Shown here: positions 1 through 6,085 of the stretch, in pieces
Layout of the letters: every line of letters starts with the position of its first letter
Position numbering within the stretch: the first letter of the stretch is position 1
Source: an uncultured Clostridia bacterium
Lineage (GTDB): Bacteria; Bacillota_A; Clostridia; Christensenellales; Borkfalkiaceae
Assembly (NCBI GenBank): GCA_934292955.1
Contig: CAKQXZ010000107.1
Span: 1-6,085, forward strand
Reading direction: 5' to 3'
Length of the DNA stretch: 6,085 nucleotides
The notes under the pieces: generated by a model
What the model was told of the DNA's origin: nothing
The model's database searches: none
What the model saw: only the letters and a program-made list of their open reading frames with translations
Position numbers and translations under genes: made by a program

Positions 1-2635
1 CGGTTATGTTGCCGCCGAGAACAAAACATCCGCCGTAACTGTAATAAGTCATGTCTGCGGCGTTTTTGCCTTCGGTAACGGTCGTGTAGAACTGCATGGC
101 GGCAAGTTCCTGCGCGGTTGTAATGATTTTCGTGATGACAAAGATTTTTACCTTATATCCCTTATCCGCGGCGTAAACTACGAGTTCAAACGTTCTGTTG
201 TTTCCCGAATCTATATCGTTAAGCCAGTTTTCGTTAAGCGCGGTATCGATATCGGAAGCAAGAACGATTTTTTCAGCCGAGAAACTTTCGAAAAGTTCGT
301 TTTCGGCAGCTTTTGCCATAATCTGTTCTTCGAGCGTTCCCGTTCCCTTGACTTCTATGTCGAGAGTAACGGACGTTCTGTCTTCGACGGGCAAAGTAAC
401 TTCAACTTCGCATTCGGCGGTCATGTCGCCGATCTTTGCGGTAATTAACGCGCTACCCGCCGCAACGAAAGTAAGTGTGCCGTTATCTACGGTAACGACT
501 TCTTCGCGGGAGCTGCTCCATTCTGCTTTGGGCATAGCGGGCAAAAGATTACCCGATATATCGTAAATGCCCGCAATAAGTCCGGCTGTTCCGCCGGCAT
601 AACCCGTAAGGCTTTCTTTACTGATTGCAAAACCTTTTATGCTGCTTGTAAATACAGGCATTCCGCCGTTTGTTAATGTCCAATACTCTTCGGAAAGTCC
701 CGAGAAAGCAGCCGAAGCGATTTCTTCTTCTTTCACGCATGTAACGACTTTATTATAACTCTTCGCGTCGCCGCCTTCGCCGACCGTCTGCATATTTTTA
801 TCGGCCATGCCTGCGGCAAATACGGTGTAAACGTTGGTGAATGTCGTTTTGGAAACGTTCCATGAAGTGAACGCGCCGCCGTTGTAACCCGCTGCGTAAT
901 TGTAATATACTACGACGTCTTTAACAACGCCGCCTTTCATTGCACGGCCGAAAATACCGCTTCTCGCTTTCTGAGTCGTAAACGAAACGAAAGCGTTTTC
1001 GAGAGTTGCGCCTACGAACGTAAAGCCGAGTACGCCCGCGCCGCCGTTGGTATATTCTTCGGCTGCGATAACTGCGTTTACTATAGCCACGTTTTTGATA
1101 ACCGCGCCCTTGCCGATATCGCCGAACAAGCCGCCGGCACCCGTCTTAAGATTTACGATAGAATACCCTTTACCGTCGAAAGTACCGGTAAATCCGTTTA
1201 CGTCGACAATGTGAGTACCCGAAGACAAGCCCTTGTTCGCAATGCTCTTTGCAAAGAAAACGGGCGCGTCGTCGGGAACGATTATGTCGTTAAGAAGTAT
1301 GAAGTAACCCGACCAGTTGTAATAAAGCTCGTTCGGCGTTTCTTCTTCGTAAACGCCGCCGTATTCCTGCATTTTCTTTAATTCTTCAAAAGTAGATATC
1401 GCTTTGGTTACGACGATCGCTTTGATTTTTGCGTAATAATTATCGTTATACACGTTAAGAACGACCGTTCTTTCGGTTTCGGTTCCGTTATCGCGTTCTT
1501 TAAGCCATGCTTCGTCTTCCAGTACTTCGCTTTCGTTGTCGCCTTCCATATAAACGCGGACGATCTGCTCTTCGGTGCCTTTACCGAAAATTTCTTCTGC
1601 CGAAAGGCTTGCTTTAACAACCTTGGAAGAGGCGTCTGCATAAACGGTGATTTCGCTCGTTTTATCTATCGCGGGATAAGCGACGGTTACGGTTATCGGT
1701 TGCGAAACGTAAACCTGCCCTTCGCCCACTTTGTAAGAAAGAGTAATTTCGGTCGCGCCTTCTTTCTTCTGCGCGTTGGCGGTAACTTTGCCGTCTGCGG
1801 ATACGCTTGCTATCGTTTCGTCGGAAGATGTCCACGAAACGTTTTCGGCAATTACGTTATCGCTCGAACCCGCGATCTTTATATCTGCTGTGAGCGCGGT
1901 TTCGTTTATAAATTCCTGCCCGCCGAGCGTGATATTCGAAGTATAGATCGTAACGTCATTTTCTACTATCCGTAAAACTACGTCTTTTTTTACTTTCACC
2001 GTAATCGTTTCGGTAAGAAATTCCGATTCTGCGCCGCGCCACTTCGCGCTTACGGTAAGCGTGGTTTCGCCGAAAGAACGAGCGGTGATTTTACCGTTTT
2101 CGTCTACGGTTGCGATTTCCGTATCGGTCATAACGAAGGTTATTTTCGCGTCGGTCTGTACCTGACGTTTGTACATTACCGAAGCCGTTATGCCGTATTC
2201 GCCGCCTTCCATGAGTTCGACCGAACTGTCGCTAACGGAAAGCACCGGCATTGCGCCCGAATCTTCTACGTTAACGCTGCATTCGGCGGTTTCACCGTGG
2301 CTTGTAGCGGTAATCTTAGCGTTTCCGACTCCGCTTGCCGTCACCACGCCGTCTTTTACGGTCGCGACGGACAAGTTGTCGCTCGTCCACTCAACGGGTT
2401 CCGAAAGGGCGTTTCCGGCTTCGTCCTTAACCGTAGCCGTAAGCGTGAACATTTCGTAACGGTCAAGCGTTTTGCTCGTTTCGCTCAGCGTAACGGAATA
2501 TTGTCGTTCCGTATAAGACGAATCGCCGCTGTCTTTTACGGACGAATCGCCATCTCCGATGCAAGCGACAAACATCGCCGTCGACAGAGCAAGACAAAAC
2601 GCCGTCACTAAGCACAAGATGTTTTTTCTCATCAT
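1..2635 (-). CDS. Large Big_2 / GLUG-like repeat surface lipoprotein, 3' end beyond the window
   Basis: This minus-strand frame is open for 878 codons from ATG at 2635 and runs off the left edge without a stop, so the C-terminus is not seen. The start is a double Met (2635 or 2632). The second, giving MRKN, sits 8 nt from AAGGAG and matches the MRKT start of the upstream gene, so either is possible. Residues 1-24 form a signal peptide ending in FVA before Cys25, a plausible lipobox although Phe at -3 is unusual. Big_2-like Ig domains follow at about 46-124, 127-217 and 219-317, each with the W-T-S-D / A-T-V / G-x-V-T-A pattern or a variant of it. An unnamed module covers about 326-452. A GLUG or beta-helix-like segment covers about 453-662, with GTFDGKGYSIVNL at 484-496 and GGLFG at 501-505. 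A fourth Big_2 domain (666-748) and a second copy of the unnamed module (754 onward) follow. The family suggests a cell-surface adhesin or structural protein; no catalytic motif is visible. It is the third gene of the apparent operon. Confidence 0.85.
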   Translation of the reverse strand, partial: MMRKNILCLVTAFCLALSTAMFVACIGDGDSSVKDSGDSSYTERQYSVTLSETSKTLDRYEMFTLTATVKDEAGNALSEPVEWTSDNLSVATVKDGVVTASGVGNAKITATSHGETAECSVNVEDSGAMPVLSVSDSSVELMEGGEYGITASVMYKRQVQTDAKITFVMTDTEIATVDENGKITARSFGETTLTVSAKWRGAESEFLTETITVKVKKDVVLRIVENDVTIYTSNITLGGQEFINETALTADIKIAGSSDNVIAENVSWTSSDETIASVSADGKVTANAQKKEGATEITLSYKVGEGQVYVSQPITVTVAYPAIDKTSEITVYADASSKVVKASLSAEEIFGKGTEEQIVRVYMEGDNESEVLEDEAWLKERDNGTETERTVVLNVYNDNYYAKIKAIVVTKAISTFEELKKMQEYGGVYEEETPNELYYNWSGYFILLNDIIVPDDAPVFFAKSIANKGLSSGTHIVDVNGFTGTFDGKGYSIVNLKTGAGGLFGDIGKGAVIKNVAIVNAVIAAEEYTNGGAGVLGFTFVGATLENAFVSFTTQKARSGIFGRAMKGGVVKDVVVYYNYAAGYNGGAFTSWNVSKTTFTNVYTVFAAGMADKNMQTVGEGGDAKSYNKVVTCVKEEEIASAAFSGLSEEYWTLTNGGMPVFTSSIKGFAISKESLTGYAGGTAGLIAGIYDISGNLLPAMPKAEWSSSREEVVTVDNGTLTFVAAGSALITAKIGDMTAECEVEVTLPVEDRTSVTLDIEVKGTGTLEEQIMAKAAENELFESFSAEKIVLASDIDTALNENWLNDIDSGNNRTFELVVYAADKGYKVKIFVITKIITTAQELAAMQFYTTVTEGKNAADMTYYSYGGCFVLGGNIT
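2..376 (-). repeat. Copy B of the same module, running into the left window edge
   Basis: Residues 754-878, directly after the fourth Big_2 domain. Equivalents of copy A are NWLNDIDSG (803-811), FELVVYAADKGYKVKIFVIT (817-836), ITTAQELAAM (838-847) and GGCFVLGGNI (868-877). Copy A leads into a GLUG-like segment. The window ends just where copy B would enter its own, so a second GLUG-like segment beyond base 1 is predicted. Confidence 0.6.
663..1279 (-). other. GLUG / beta-helix-like segment of the Big_2 lipoprotein
   Basis: Residues about 453-656 are rich in Gly, Val, Asn and Phe with a recurring pattern: GTFDGKGYSIVNL, GGLFGDIGKGAVIKNVAIVN, a GVLGF turn with LENAFVSF, then SGIFGRAMKGGVVKDVVVYY. 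The steps of roughly 25-40 residues, with an xLFG or xIFG turn followed by an I-K-N-V strand, are typical of GLUG-motif and right-handed beta-helix surface proteins. The segment closes with YWTLTNGGMPVF (651-662), a common end for such regions. Called from memory of the family pattern. Confidence 0.55.
1280..1660 (-). repeat. Copy A of an unnamed ~127-residue module in the Big_2 lipoprotein
   Basis: Residues 326-452 of the lipoprotein, directly after the third Big_2 domain. Marker positions are AWLKERDNG (376-384), VVLNVYNDNYYAKIKAIVVT (391-410), ISTFEELKKM (413-422) and SGYFILLNDI (442-451). The pattern repeats about 426 residues later. The similarity is at protein level and I see no long identical DNA stretch. 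I know no named domain for it; a beta-rich segment followed by a short helix is the likely structure. Confidence 0.6.
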
Positions 2636-2640
2636 ATTTT

Positions 2641-2646
2641 CTCCTT
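2641..2646 (-). promoter_or_regulatory. Ribosome binding site of the Big_2 lipoprotein gene
   Basis: AAGGAG reads on the minus strand, 5 nt before the ATG at 2635 and 8 nt before the ATG at 2632. The spacing slightly favours the second Met. I see no convincing -35/-10 pair in the 54-bp gap or in the end of the preceding gene, which fits transcription from further upstream. Confidence 0.8.
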
Positions 2647-2653
2647 ATTTTTT

Positions 2654-2670
2654 ACAGTAATTTTTACTGT
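2654..2670. repeat. Perfect 7-bp inverted repeat in the 54-bp intergenic gap
   Basis: ACAGTAA and TTACTGT are exact reverse complements separated by three T (plus strand). In the minus-strand mRNA the hairpin would end 7 nt before AAGGAG and be flanked by A-runs, so it lacks the U-tract of an intrinsic terminator in the direction of the genes. With only two G-C pairs the stem is weak. It could be an operator, an mRNA element modulating translation of the downstream lipoprotein, or chance in an A/T-rich spacer. Confidence 0.45.
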
Positions 2671-2689
2671 TTTTTTACGTTTTTTTTGC

Positions 2690-4717
2690 TTATAAGCCCC
2701 AACTCTTGTACAGATCGGCAAGCGTTTTATTGCCTACACTCGCAACGAGATTCATTCCGAGATTGGTCGCGTCGACCGAAAATTGCTTTCTCATTTCGTA
2801 AAGCACATCTTCCGAATACTGATCGGAATAAAGCGAAATCAGCAGATATCTGAACGCAATGCTTTCTGCGACAATGTGCTTATTTAACGAAGCGTAAAGT
2901 GCCGGATCGGTCGTTTTATACTTTTCTATTTCGGCCTTTGCCTTTTCGGTGAGTTTTATCCAGCCGTCGAGCATTCTCTGCGGCCATAAAACTTTGTTAA
3001 GCGCGTTGTAATAAACCGAACGATAGCCTTTGTAACCGAGTTCGTCGGTCTGATATTTCGCCCATACGCGCCATTCGTCGAAAAGTTGCTTCATCGTGGC
3101 GGACGCGTCCATAAAATACCCGTCGAAAAACTCTTCGGTAAGCGCGTTGACGTCGGCGTTTACGTTCCATAAAAGTTTGGAATGCAGCCAGTTTTTGAAA
3201 ATTCCGAAGCCCGTTTCGGCATTCTGCTGAATCCATTGATCCTGAATCATAACGAATTTACAGCCGTTTTCTTTTGCGAATTTAAGGATATCCTGCACGG
3301 TATCGAAACTGTTGTAAGGCGTTAAGAAATGCGAGAAGTTTGTGCTGTAAGACCAGAAATACAATTCTTTGCTGAGCGCGCCCCACCCCAGCATGTTCTT
3401 GCCGATTTCGGTATTGGCTGTTTTTTCGTCGTGGAAGTTCTGCGTATAGTCGCCGTTGGTTTCGGCAAAGTACGGAACAACGTGTTCGTTACATATAACG
3501 CTGTCGTCCACGGGAAGATATTTTTTAGTAGTTTCGTCGTATTTTACGGGAGCGGCGTTCGTCGAATGATACGCAAAGAAGAAAATTCTGAAGTTCTCGC
3601 GTTTATACGGCTTGCCTTCTTCTGTGTTCATCCATGTTTCTACTTTCTTCGCGATATCGTTAAGGAATTTGACTATAACGGCGGAATCGGCACCGTATTT
3701 TTCTTTTTCCGCGGCGCATGTTTTGCATGTGCAGCAATTCTGGTTATCTTCGATAGACACGGTTATCCAGTCGTAAGAAGCGTATTTTTCCATAGAAAAC
3801 AGTTCTTCTATACGGGCGGAGATAAGGTCTATCATCTTTTCGCGTTCTTTGCCGTTTCCGTGCGCGGTATAGCAAAGCTGATTTGCTTTGGGTTCGGAAT
3901 ACCAGTCGGGATTGGTCTTTTTATAAAGATCGGGCGGAAGATAGACAAACGTATTGTGCCACGTCGTGGTTGCGTCGTCCGCCGGGATAAACAACTGCGT
4001 TTCTTTCGTCCAGCGCATACGCTTGCGGTTCTGATCATTCCAGCGGATAAACCCCGCGCTCTGCACTCTGTATTCGAAATCGGGAACGTCGGTTACGTCG
4101 TAATCTTTAAGCGCAAATTCGTTTACGCCCTTATCGAGTTTATAAAAATCGGTGTAAAACTGCTCGAAATTCAGTTCCTGTTCCAAAAACGCGTACATAG
4201 CGTACATAGAAGACTCATTATTCGCGCCGACCATGCATACCGAATCGCCTACGGTCTTTATGACAAAACCGCCCTTACCCAACGCCTTTTCGGTTGCGCC
4301 GAGCGATTGGGCCGAAGCAAGTTTAGTGTTTCCGACGGCAAGAAATTTACCACCGCTTAAATCGGCGTTGTCTTCGACTACCGGCAGTTCAACGCCGGTT
4401 GCTTCGGAAAAAAGTTGTTTAAGATCGCTTACCGCAAAGTTGAGAAATTCGTCGTCCGCATAGTCCGCGGGCGCAAGTATTTTATAATCGCTTTTTCCGT
4501 CTTTAATGATGAATTTATCCGTTTTGCCTATTTTGTAATTATGCACGGTGCCTTTTACCTCCCCGTATACGCTCGGAGTTATTGTATTTGCAGGTTGATC
4601 GGTTGTTTTTCCGCCGTCGGATCCGCTGTCTTTTTTATTGTTACAGCCCGCAGCCGTTCCCGCAGCCATGGTTACCGCAAGAAACAAACTCGCCAGTTGT
4701 ATAAAAGTCTTTCTCAT
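2690..4717 (-). CDS. DUF4838 domain lipoprotein with alpha-glucuronidase-like N-terminal domain
   Basis: This is a complete 675-residue gene with an ATG at 4717 and a TAA at 2690-2692. Residues 1-24 are a lipoprotein signal peptide with a clear lipobox, TAAG before Cys25, followed by a charged, low-complexity linker to about 55. Residues 78-216 resemble the N-terminal alpha/beta domain shared by GH67 alpha-glucuronidases and related hexosaminidases: an AVSDLKQLFSEATGVELPVV helix-strand, then the MYAMYAFLEQELNFEQF helix. Residues about 225-500 match my memory of DUF4838: H254-N-T-F, then a P-x-W-Y-S segment, SIEDN at 321-325, a cysteine cluster C328-C329-T-C331-x2-C334, a polar FFFAYHS strand (369-375), and NEHVVPYFAE (410-419). 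The rest, to 675, is mainly helical. The family's reaction is not established; action on an extracellular glycan is inferred. The protein should be anchored on the outer face of the membrane. It starts 6 bp after the upstream stop, indicating an operon. Confidence 0.88.
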   Translation of the reverse strand: MRKTFIQLASLFLAVTMAAGTAAGCNNKKDSGSDGGKTTDQPANTITPSVYGEVKGTVHNYKIGKTDKFIIKDGKSDYKILAPADYADDEFLNFAVSDLKQLFSEATGVELPVVEDNADLSGGKFLAVGNTKLASAQSLGATEKALGKGGFVIKTVGDSVCMVGANNESSMYAMYAFLEQELNFEQFYTDFYKLDKGVNEFALKDYDVTDVPDFEYRVQSAGFIRWNDQNRKRMRWTKETQLFIPADDATTTWHNTFVYLPPDLYKKTNPDWYSEPKANQLCYTAHGNGKEREKMIDLISARIEELFSMEKYASYDWITVSIEDNQNCCTCKTCAAEKEKYGADSAVIVKFLNDIAKKVETWMNTEEGKPYKRENFRIFFFAYHSTNAAPVKYDETTKKYLPVDDSVICNEHVVPYFAETNGDYTQNFHDEKTANTEIGKNMLGWGALSKELYFWSYSTNFSHFLTPYNSFDTVQDILKFAKENGCKFVMIQDQWIQQNAETGFGIFKNWLHSKLLWNVNADVNALTEEFFDGYFMDASATMKQLFDEWRVWAKYQTDELGYKGYRSVYYNALNKVLWPQRMLDGWIKLTEKAKAEIEKYKTTDPALYASLNKHIVAESIAFRYLLISLYSDQYSEDVLYEMRKQFSVDATNLGMNLVASVGNKTLADLYKSWGL

Positions 4718-4723
4718 TTTACT

Positions 4724-6085
4724 TTACCTCACGATTATCGTATAACTTGCGCTTACGACGTTATAAGCGGCGTCATATGCAAAATAGTATACGACGTAAG
4801 TACCTGTAACCGTAGCTACGAACGAGTTACCGGGAAGACTGACGAACGAACCGTCGGGAAGTTTCAGCTTAATCTGAACGGTGCATTCGGTATAATCGTC
4901 GGAAACTGTCGCTTTTGCGACTATAACGGTGTCGCCGACTTTCGCGCTTTCGGTATGTTCGCCCAGAGTTATAACAGGCGCGGTCGTATCGACAACGGTG
5001 AATACATACGAATAATAAGCCGTGTTGCCACTGCTGTCCGCGCTTTCGTAATATACGTTATAAGAACCGTATTGAGTTGCTTTTATAGTGTAATCGCGAG
5101 AAGGATCGGCGGTTTCGTCGAGAAGTATGCCGTCGGTACTCGTGACGTATTTTCCGTCGGGTGAAGTAACGTACATAACGAACTTCGTATCGGGATCCAA
5201 TACGTCGGCAGAATAGGTTGCTTTTATCGTAACGTCGTCGCCGAGATATTTTTCGCCTTTTACGGGATTTGCCGATATTTCCGGACGCAACAAATCGTAC
5301 GCGATTTTCGAAAGCGGCTGGTTGTTTATGCTGAACAATTCCACGCCGGCAGAGCCTTTTATGTTTTCGAGTTCTATTCTGACGTAAACTTTATTGCTCG
5401 CAAAGCCGTTAAAATCTTTTTCCGAAAGGTCTTTGTTTACTTCGACCGAGAAACTCGTCGACGGAGAAATTCTTCTCGTCGAATTGTTGTACAACAAGCG
5501 GAAGTTATCCACGCTCGACTCGATAAAGTCGCCCGAAGACGTGTAATCGGTCGTTCCGTCGTTTATTCTGAAAATGGTGTTTCCTGCGCGGTAACGGATA
5601 AAACTTGCTTTTATCGTAACCGAAGAATCTATACTGTCGGTTAAATACACGTTTACCGCGTCGAACTTATTCAACGCCGCGGGAACGCGGAAGTTGAATC
5701 TGAAATCGAACGTCTGCAAAGCGTTTATATACTCGAACGACTGCGCGTCAGTTCCCGTTGCTTTAACGGTAATTCTGTCGTTGTCTGCTTCGGCGATAAA
5801 GTTTTCACCGACAAAAAAATCCGCAATGCGCAAAGCGGCTTTATCGTAACCGACGTCTTTTACGGCAATCGTATAACTCTTTTCGGTGACGAATTCGCCC
5901 TTTCCGAGCCTGTAACAAAGGGTTACGTTTTCGTTTGCATAAGAAGTGAATTTGTTGCCCGAAATAAGTTTTTCCGCGCCGCCGTCGTTAATCATGTAAA
6001 CTTCGGTTCTTTTCCTTTCGGGCGTACCCGACGATAAATCGTAACCGTAAAGCGCCGGCAATTCGTAAGTCGCGCCCTTTATAAC
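4724..6085 (-). CDS. Secreted multidomain Ig-like / beta-sandwich protein, 5' end beyond the window
   Basis: The last 453 codons of a gene that enters from the right edge and stops with TAA at 4724-4726. The frame is open to base 6085 and the first visible residues (GATYELPAL) already look like an Ig-like strand, so no start is called here and the signal peptide is not visible. Visible residues about 1-78 are the end of an Ig-like domain. Residues about 79-260 form an all-beta region that could be a concanavalin/LamG-like sandwich; I do not recognise it firmly. Residues about 267-366 are an Ig-like domain ending in the familiar D-S-S-G-N-T-A-Y and V-V-D-T-T-A-P linker. Residues about 367-453 are a last HYR/Ig-like domain with K-V-G-D-T-V and Y-F-A-Y-D. 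The protein ends on a beta strand with no LPXTG, transmembrane or choline/SLH anchor. It is probably extracellular, for binding or as a spacer; no enzyme motif is seen. It is the first visible gene of the apparent operon. Confidence 0.8.
   Translation of the reverse strand, partial: VIKGATYELPALYGYDLSSGTPERKRTEVYMINDGGAEKLISGNKFTSYANENVTLCYRLGKGEFVTEKSYTIAVKDVGYDKAALRIADFFVGENFIAEADNDRITVKATGTDAQSFEYINALQTFDFRFNFRVPAALNKFDAVNVYLTDSIDSSVTIKASFIRYRAGNTIFRINDGTTDYTSSGDFIESSVDNFRLLYNNSTRRISPSTSFSVEVNKDLSEKDFNGFASNKVYVRIELENIKGSAGVELFSINNQPLSKIAYDLLRPEISANPVKGEKYLGDDVTIKATYSADVLDPDTKFVMYVTSPDGKYVTSTDGILLDETADPSRDYTIKATQYGSYNVYYESADSSGNTAYYSYVFTVVDTTAPVITLGEHTESAKVGDTVIVAKATVSDDYTECTVQIKLKLPDGSFVSLPGNSFVATVTGTYVVYYFAYDAAYNVVSASYTIIVR
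4727..4730 (-). promoter_or_regulatory. Ribosome binding site overlapping the upstream gene's last codons
   Basis: GAGG on the minus strand lies 9 nt before the ATG at 4717 and directly abuts the TAA stop (4724-4726) of the preceding gene. Ribosomes ending the upstream gene would stop on this site, so translational coupling of the two genes is likely. No room remains for a promoter or terminator between them. Confidence 0.75.

Noticed and set aside
2654..2676. Inverted repeat plus T-run as an intrinsic terminator
   Set aside because: The T-run follows the stem only on the plus strand, where no gene is present. On the coding strand the stem is followed by A-runs and an RBS, and the stem is weak.
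2688..2697. The 10-bp palindrome GCTTATAAGC over the DUF4838 stop codon
   Set aside because: It is too short and has no loop to fold as a stable hairpin. A palindrome of this size is plausible by chance.
3329..4360. A 343-codon open frame on the plus strand inside the DUF4838 gene
   Set aside because: Its codons lie exactly opposite the codons of the DUF4838 gene, so it stays open only because that gene rarely uses TTA, CTA and TCA. The product has no recognisable domain, and the minus-strand reading has a signal peptide, family motifs and an RBS.
4718..4726. Possible stop-codon readthrough fusing the Ig-like protein to the DUF4838 protein, since both are in the same frame
   Set aside because: The second protein has its own RBS, ATG and complete lipoprotein signal peptide, which would be pointless inside a fusion. 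The shared frame is most simply chance.
4415..5164. A 249-codon plus-strand open frame spanning the junction of the two right-hand genes
   Set aside because: It is also in exact antisense register with both minus-strand genes and crosses their start and stop. The predicted product is Cys/Arg/Tyr-rich without domain character.
6059..6061. TTG as the start of the right-hand gene
   Set aside because: There is no well-spaced RBS or signal peptide, and the reading frame stays open upstream to 6085 with Ig-like residues. The gene simply begins outside the window.
1..6085. CRISPR array, tRNA/rRNA genes, insertion sequence or phage-like content
   Set aside because: No regularly spaced DNA repeats, no tRNA-like cloverleaf, no transposase or integrase motifs and no terminal inverted repeats were found. 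Nearly every base is inside one of three genes.

Overview
The window is almost entirely coding. It holds three genes, all on the minus strand and all parts of one apparent transcription unit, read from right to left: a 5'-truncated gene for a secreted protein of Ig-like and other beta-sandwich domains (6085 to 4724), a complete gene for a 675-residue DUF4838 lipoprotein (4717 to 2690), and a 3'-truncated gene for a large predicted lipoprotein with Big_2 Ig-like domains and a GLUG-like segment (2635 to beyond base 1). The gaps are 6 bp and 54 bp. I see no RNA gene, mobile element, CRISPR array, integrase or phage gene.

The organism is most likely an uncultured, probably gut-associated Bacillota (Clostridia-like) bacterium; this is inference. 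The evidence is strong AAGGAG/GAGG Shine-Dalgarno sequences, which argue against Bacteroidota, lipoprotein signal peptides of Gram-positive style, Big_2 domains, and a base composition in the mid-40s percent G+C by eye. All three genes use the standard code, with no in-frame TGA.

All three products appear to be exported. DUF4838 proteins resemble alpha-glucuronidases in their N-terminal domain and occur widely in glycan-degrading bacteria, but the family has no assigned reaction. The two flanking proteins look like non-catalytic surface or adhesion architecture. A reasonable inference is a surface module that binds and perhaps processes a host or plant glycan. No canonical glycoside hydrolase, transporter or regulator lies inside the window to confirm it.

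The most interesting structure is inside the lipoprotein at the left. An unnamed module of about 125 residues occurs twice, about 426 residues apart. Each copy follows a Big_2 domain, and the first leads into a GLUG-like segment. This suggests a long-period repeat that continues past the left edge of the window.
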